From contig CAIVTJ010000023.1 of the NCBI GenBank assembly GCA_903908825.1, forward strand, positions 1 through 49,884: DNA of 49,884 nt. The letters run 5' to 3'. The notes under the pieces were generated by a model. That model made no database searches, was not told the DNA's origin, and was given only the letters and a program-made list of their open reading frames with translations. The stretch is from an uncultured Pseudomonadota bacterium. GTDB lineage: Bacteria; Pseudomonadota; Gammaproteobacteria; Steroidobacterales; Steroidobacteraceae. Shown in pieces: positions 47,508-49,884 of the stretch. The position numbers were made by a program, and so were the translations under genes. Each line of letters starts with the position of its first letter. The first letter of the stretch is position 1.

Positions 47508-48109
47508 TAAATGCTCTGCCGCCCCAACAGCGCGTGCGCCAAGGTGCCGCCATCCACATATTCGAGTTCGCCGCCCATGGGCACACCATGCGCGATGCGC
47601 GTCGCACGCAGGCCCTGCTTGCGCGCCAGCTCTGACAGAAAGTGCGCCGTGGCCTCTCCTTCAACCGTTGGATTGGTCGCCAGGATGACCTCGCGTACGC
47701 CACCTGCGGCCAGCAGCGTCTCGAATTGTGCCAAGCCCAATTGCTCAGGGCCGATGCCATCCAGAGGCGAGAGATGGCCCATCAACACAAAGTAACGGCC
47801 GCGATAACTGGCTGAGGTCTCTACGGCTACGACGTCAGCTGGCGATTCGACCACACATAATAAAGTTGTATCGCGCGTATCGGAACTGCAGATCAGACAC
47901 AGCGGCCCCTCGGTCAGCATGCGGCATTGCTGGCAACGGCCCACCGCCGACAAGGCGCCGGTCAGCGCCAGAGACAGTTCGCGCGCACCCTCGCGGCCTT
48001 CCTGCAATAGTTTGAAGGCCATGCGCTGCGCAGTCTTGGGGCCGATGCCAGGCAAGGCGTGCAGCGCATCGATGAGACGGGCCAGTGCCGGTGAATGACG
48101 CATGCTCAC
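47504..48109 (-). CDS. recR: Recombination protein RecR
   Basis: [25 protein letters not shown]; Cys4 region [18 protein letters not shown]; Toprim [14 protein letters not shown] start at 48109 or ATG at 48103. Confidence 0.96.
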   Translation of the reverse strand: MSMRHSPALARLIDALHALPGIGPKTAQRMAFKLLQEGREGARELSLALTGALSAVGRCQQCRMLTEGPLCLICSSDTRDTTLLCVVESPADVVAVETSASYRGRYFVLMGHLSPLDGIGPEQLGLAQFETLLAAGGVREVILATNPTVEGEATAHFLSELARKQGLRATRIAHGVPMGGELEYVDGGTLAHALLGRQSIY

Positions 48110-49743
48110 TCCCCGGGCTTAATAAGCCGTATCGAATCGGCCTGCACCGTCGCGCCGAACTGCTCGCCTAAGGCCTTGACCACCGGCTCGTCAGCCAAGG
48201 CCGCTGTGACCATTGCCAAGCCCTGCGCTTGCGCACGCGACTGCGCTGAGGCCGGGGTTTCAGCCGGCGGTGCCGTCACTTCAATATCCAGACGCACGGC
48301 CGTGGCAAACAAGGCGGACAGCGCGGCAGTCATGCGCTCGACTGGCGCGGCCGAATGGATGGCGCGTTGTTTAGGATCCAGCGCCAGCCGCAGCACTGTG
48401 CCCTGTACCGCCACCAGCGCGCAGTTGACCGCCAACTGCCGGGCCAGACCGGTCAGCGGCAGCTGGGCGACGACGGCAGGCCAATCGGCAGGGGTCATTT
48501 CCGCTAAAACCCGAGTCGGGCCCGGGGCCGGCACAGCCCTGACTACCGGTGACGGCGCTGGTGCGGTGGCAGGCACAGGGCGGGATGCGGACGGGACCGG
48601 AGTACCTGAGGCAACCGCAGGCTGCGGCGTGGGGCTGCCGGCCAGCGCGGCCGCACCCTGGGGCCGGAAGGCCAGCATGCGCAGCAAGGTCATCATGAAG
48701 CCGGTGCTGGCCTCGGCGACCAGCGGCAGATCGCGACGGCCCAGCAAGCCAATCTGGTAGTACAGCTGCACATCAGCCGCGCTGAAGCGGCCAGCCAGAT
48801 CCTGCAACTGCGCCGGCTCATACAGGTCTTCGTCCGTGACCGCCCCGGGCACCACTTGCAACACCGCCACCTGTGCCAGCAGGCTGATGAGCCCGTCCAG
48901 CAGTTGCGCGTGATCAGGTGACCACTGCTCCATGTGCTGCGCATGCGCCACCAGTCCTGCCGCGTCCTGCGCGGCCAGCAACTGGGCAATGCGCATGACT
49001 TGCGAGCGATCGACCGCGCCCAGCATGGTCAGGGCATCGGCCTCACGCGCCACACCATTGCCAAAGGCCAGCAATTGATCGAGCAGCGACAAACCATCGC
49101 GCAGACTGCCATCGGCTGCCAAAGCCAGCAGGCGCAGCGCTGCCGGCTCGGCGCTGATGCCCTCGGCGGCCAAAACAAAAGCCAGACGCGCTTGAATCAG
49201 CGACGGCGTCAGGCGCCTGAGGTTGAACTGCAGACAACGCGACAACACCGTGGCCGGCAGCTTTTGCGGATCGGTGGTGGCGAGCAAAAACTTAACGTGC
49301 GGCGGCGGCTCTTCGAGAGTCTTGAGCAGCGCGTTGAACGACTGCGTGGTCAGCATGTGCACTTCGTCGATGAGGTACACCTTGTAGCGACCGCGGGTCG
49401 GCGCGTATTGCACGTTCTCGAGCAACTCGCGCGTGTCATCCACCTTGGTGCGCGAGGCGGCATCGACCTCGATCAGGTCCAGAAACCGGCCGGCATCAAT
49501 TTCACGGCAGCTGCCGCATTCGCCGCAGGGCACCGAGCGCACCCCCAACTCGCAGTTCAGGCACTTGGCAAAGATGCGCGCCACCGTGGTCTTACCGACG
49601 CCGCGCGTGCCGGTGAACAAAAACGCATGGTGCACACGGCCGGCATCCAAGGCATTGGACAAGGCCGTGAGCACGTGCTCTTGCCCGGACATTTCGGCGA
49701 AGGATTTGGGGCGCCATTTACGCGCCAGAGCGGTGTAGGACAT
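48106..49743 (-). CDS. dnaX: DNA polymerase III subunits gamma/tau
   Basis: [64 protein letters not shown]. Confidence 0.97.
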   Translation of the reverse strand: MSYTALARKWRPKSFAEMSGQEHVLTALSNALDAGRVHHAFLFTGTRGVGKTTVARIFAKCLNCELGVRSVPCGECGSCREIDAGRFLDLIEVDAASRTKVDDTRELLENVQYAPTRGRYKVYLIDEVHMLTTQSFNALLKTLEEPPPHVKFLLATTDPQKLPATVLSRCLQFNLRRLTPSLIQARLAFVLAAEGISAEPAALRLLALAADGSLRDGLSLLDQLLAFGNGVAREADALTMLGAVDRSQVMRIAQLLAAQDAAGLVAHAQHMEQWSPDHAQLLDGLISLLAQVAVLQVVPGAVTDEDLYEPAQLQDLAGRFSAADVQLYYQIGLLGRRDLPLVAEASTGFMMTLLRMLAFRPQGAAALAGSPTPQPAVASGTPVPSASRPVPATAPAPSPVVRAVPAPGPTRVLAEMTPADWPAVVAQLPLTGLARQLAVNCALVAVQGTVLRLALDPKQRAIHSAAPVERMTAALSALFATAVRLDIEVTAPPAETPASAQSRAQAQGLAMVTAALADEPVVKALGEQFGATVQADSIRLIKPGE

Positions 49744-49780
49744 GGTTTGCCTGCTAGCTATGGCGGACACGCAATGAGGA

Positions 49781-49884
<104 letters not shown>

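Noticed and set aside
48300-48700. Programmed -1 frameshift in dnaX producing a gamma subunit
   Set aside because: No A-rich slippery heptamer was visible in the Pro/Ala-rich linker region on the coding strand, so only the full-length product is predicted.

Overview
The window is about 50 kb of GC-rich, gene-dense chromosome that looks gammaproteobacterial (inferred from gene content and order; no taxonomic search was possible). Most of it is core housekeeping sequence. In order along the + axis it holds: a 5'-truncated M20 amidohydrolase (AbgB-like), cupin, pirin; a TPP-dependent enzyme divergent from cstA-ybdD; serS-rarA-vanZ-lolA-ftsK on the minus strand; trxB, a COG3146/DUF482 acyltransferase, aat and infA; convergent clpA-clpS; a type II secretion block gspC-D-E-F; a small acidic protein; a COG2907 flavoprotein; a lexA-imuA-imuB-dnaE2 mutasome operon with CTGT-N8-ACAG operator(s); an OprI/Lpp-like Ala-zipper lipoprotein; fabH, rpmF, yceD; maf/rluC; rne with a long structured leader; aguB plus a Gfo/Idh/MocA oxidoreductase; prc; a coiled-coil protein of unknown function; DUF1249; orn; rsgA; recR; dnaX; and a 5'-truncated SRP (4.5S) RNA at the right edge. 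I saw no CRISPR array, prophage, IS element or tRNA. No clearly new multi-gene system is evident. The observations most worth a second look are: (i) two independent short tandem duplications of gene 3' ends including the stop codon (infA and fabH); (ii) a GspE that has lost all four cysteines of the usual zinc-binding motif, in a T2SS block that stops at gspF; (iii) an N-degron cluster (aat, clpS, clpA) with a translationally coupled FemAB/GNAT-like COG3146 protein; (iv) the LexA-mutasome operon with tandem operators; (v) a TPP enzyme with GDA instead of GDG, divergent from a CstA/YbdD pyruvate-type transporter; and (vi) the long hairpin-rich rne leader.
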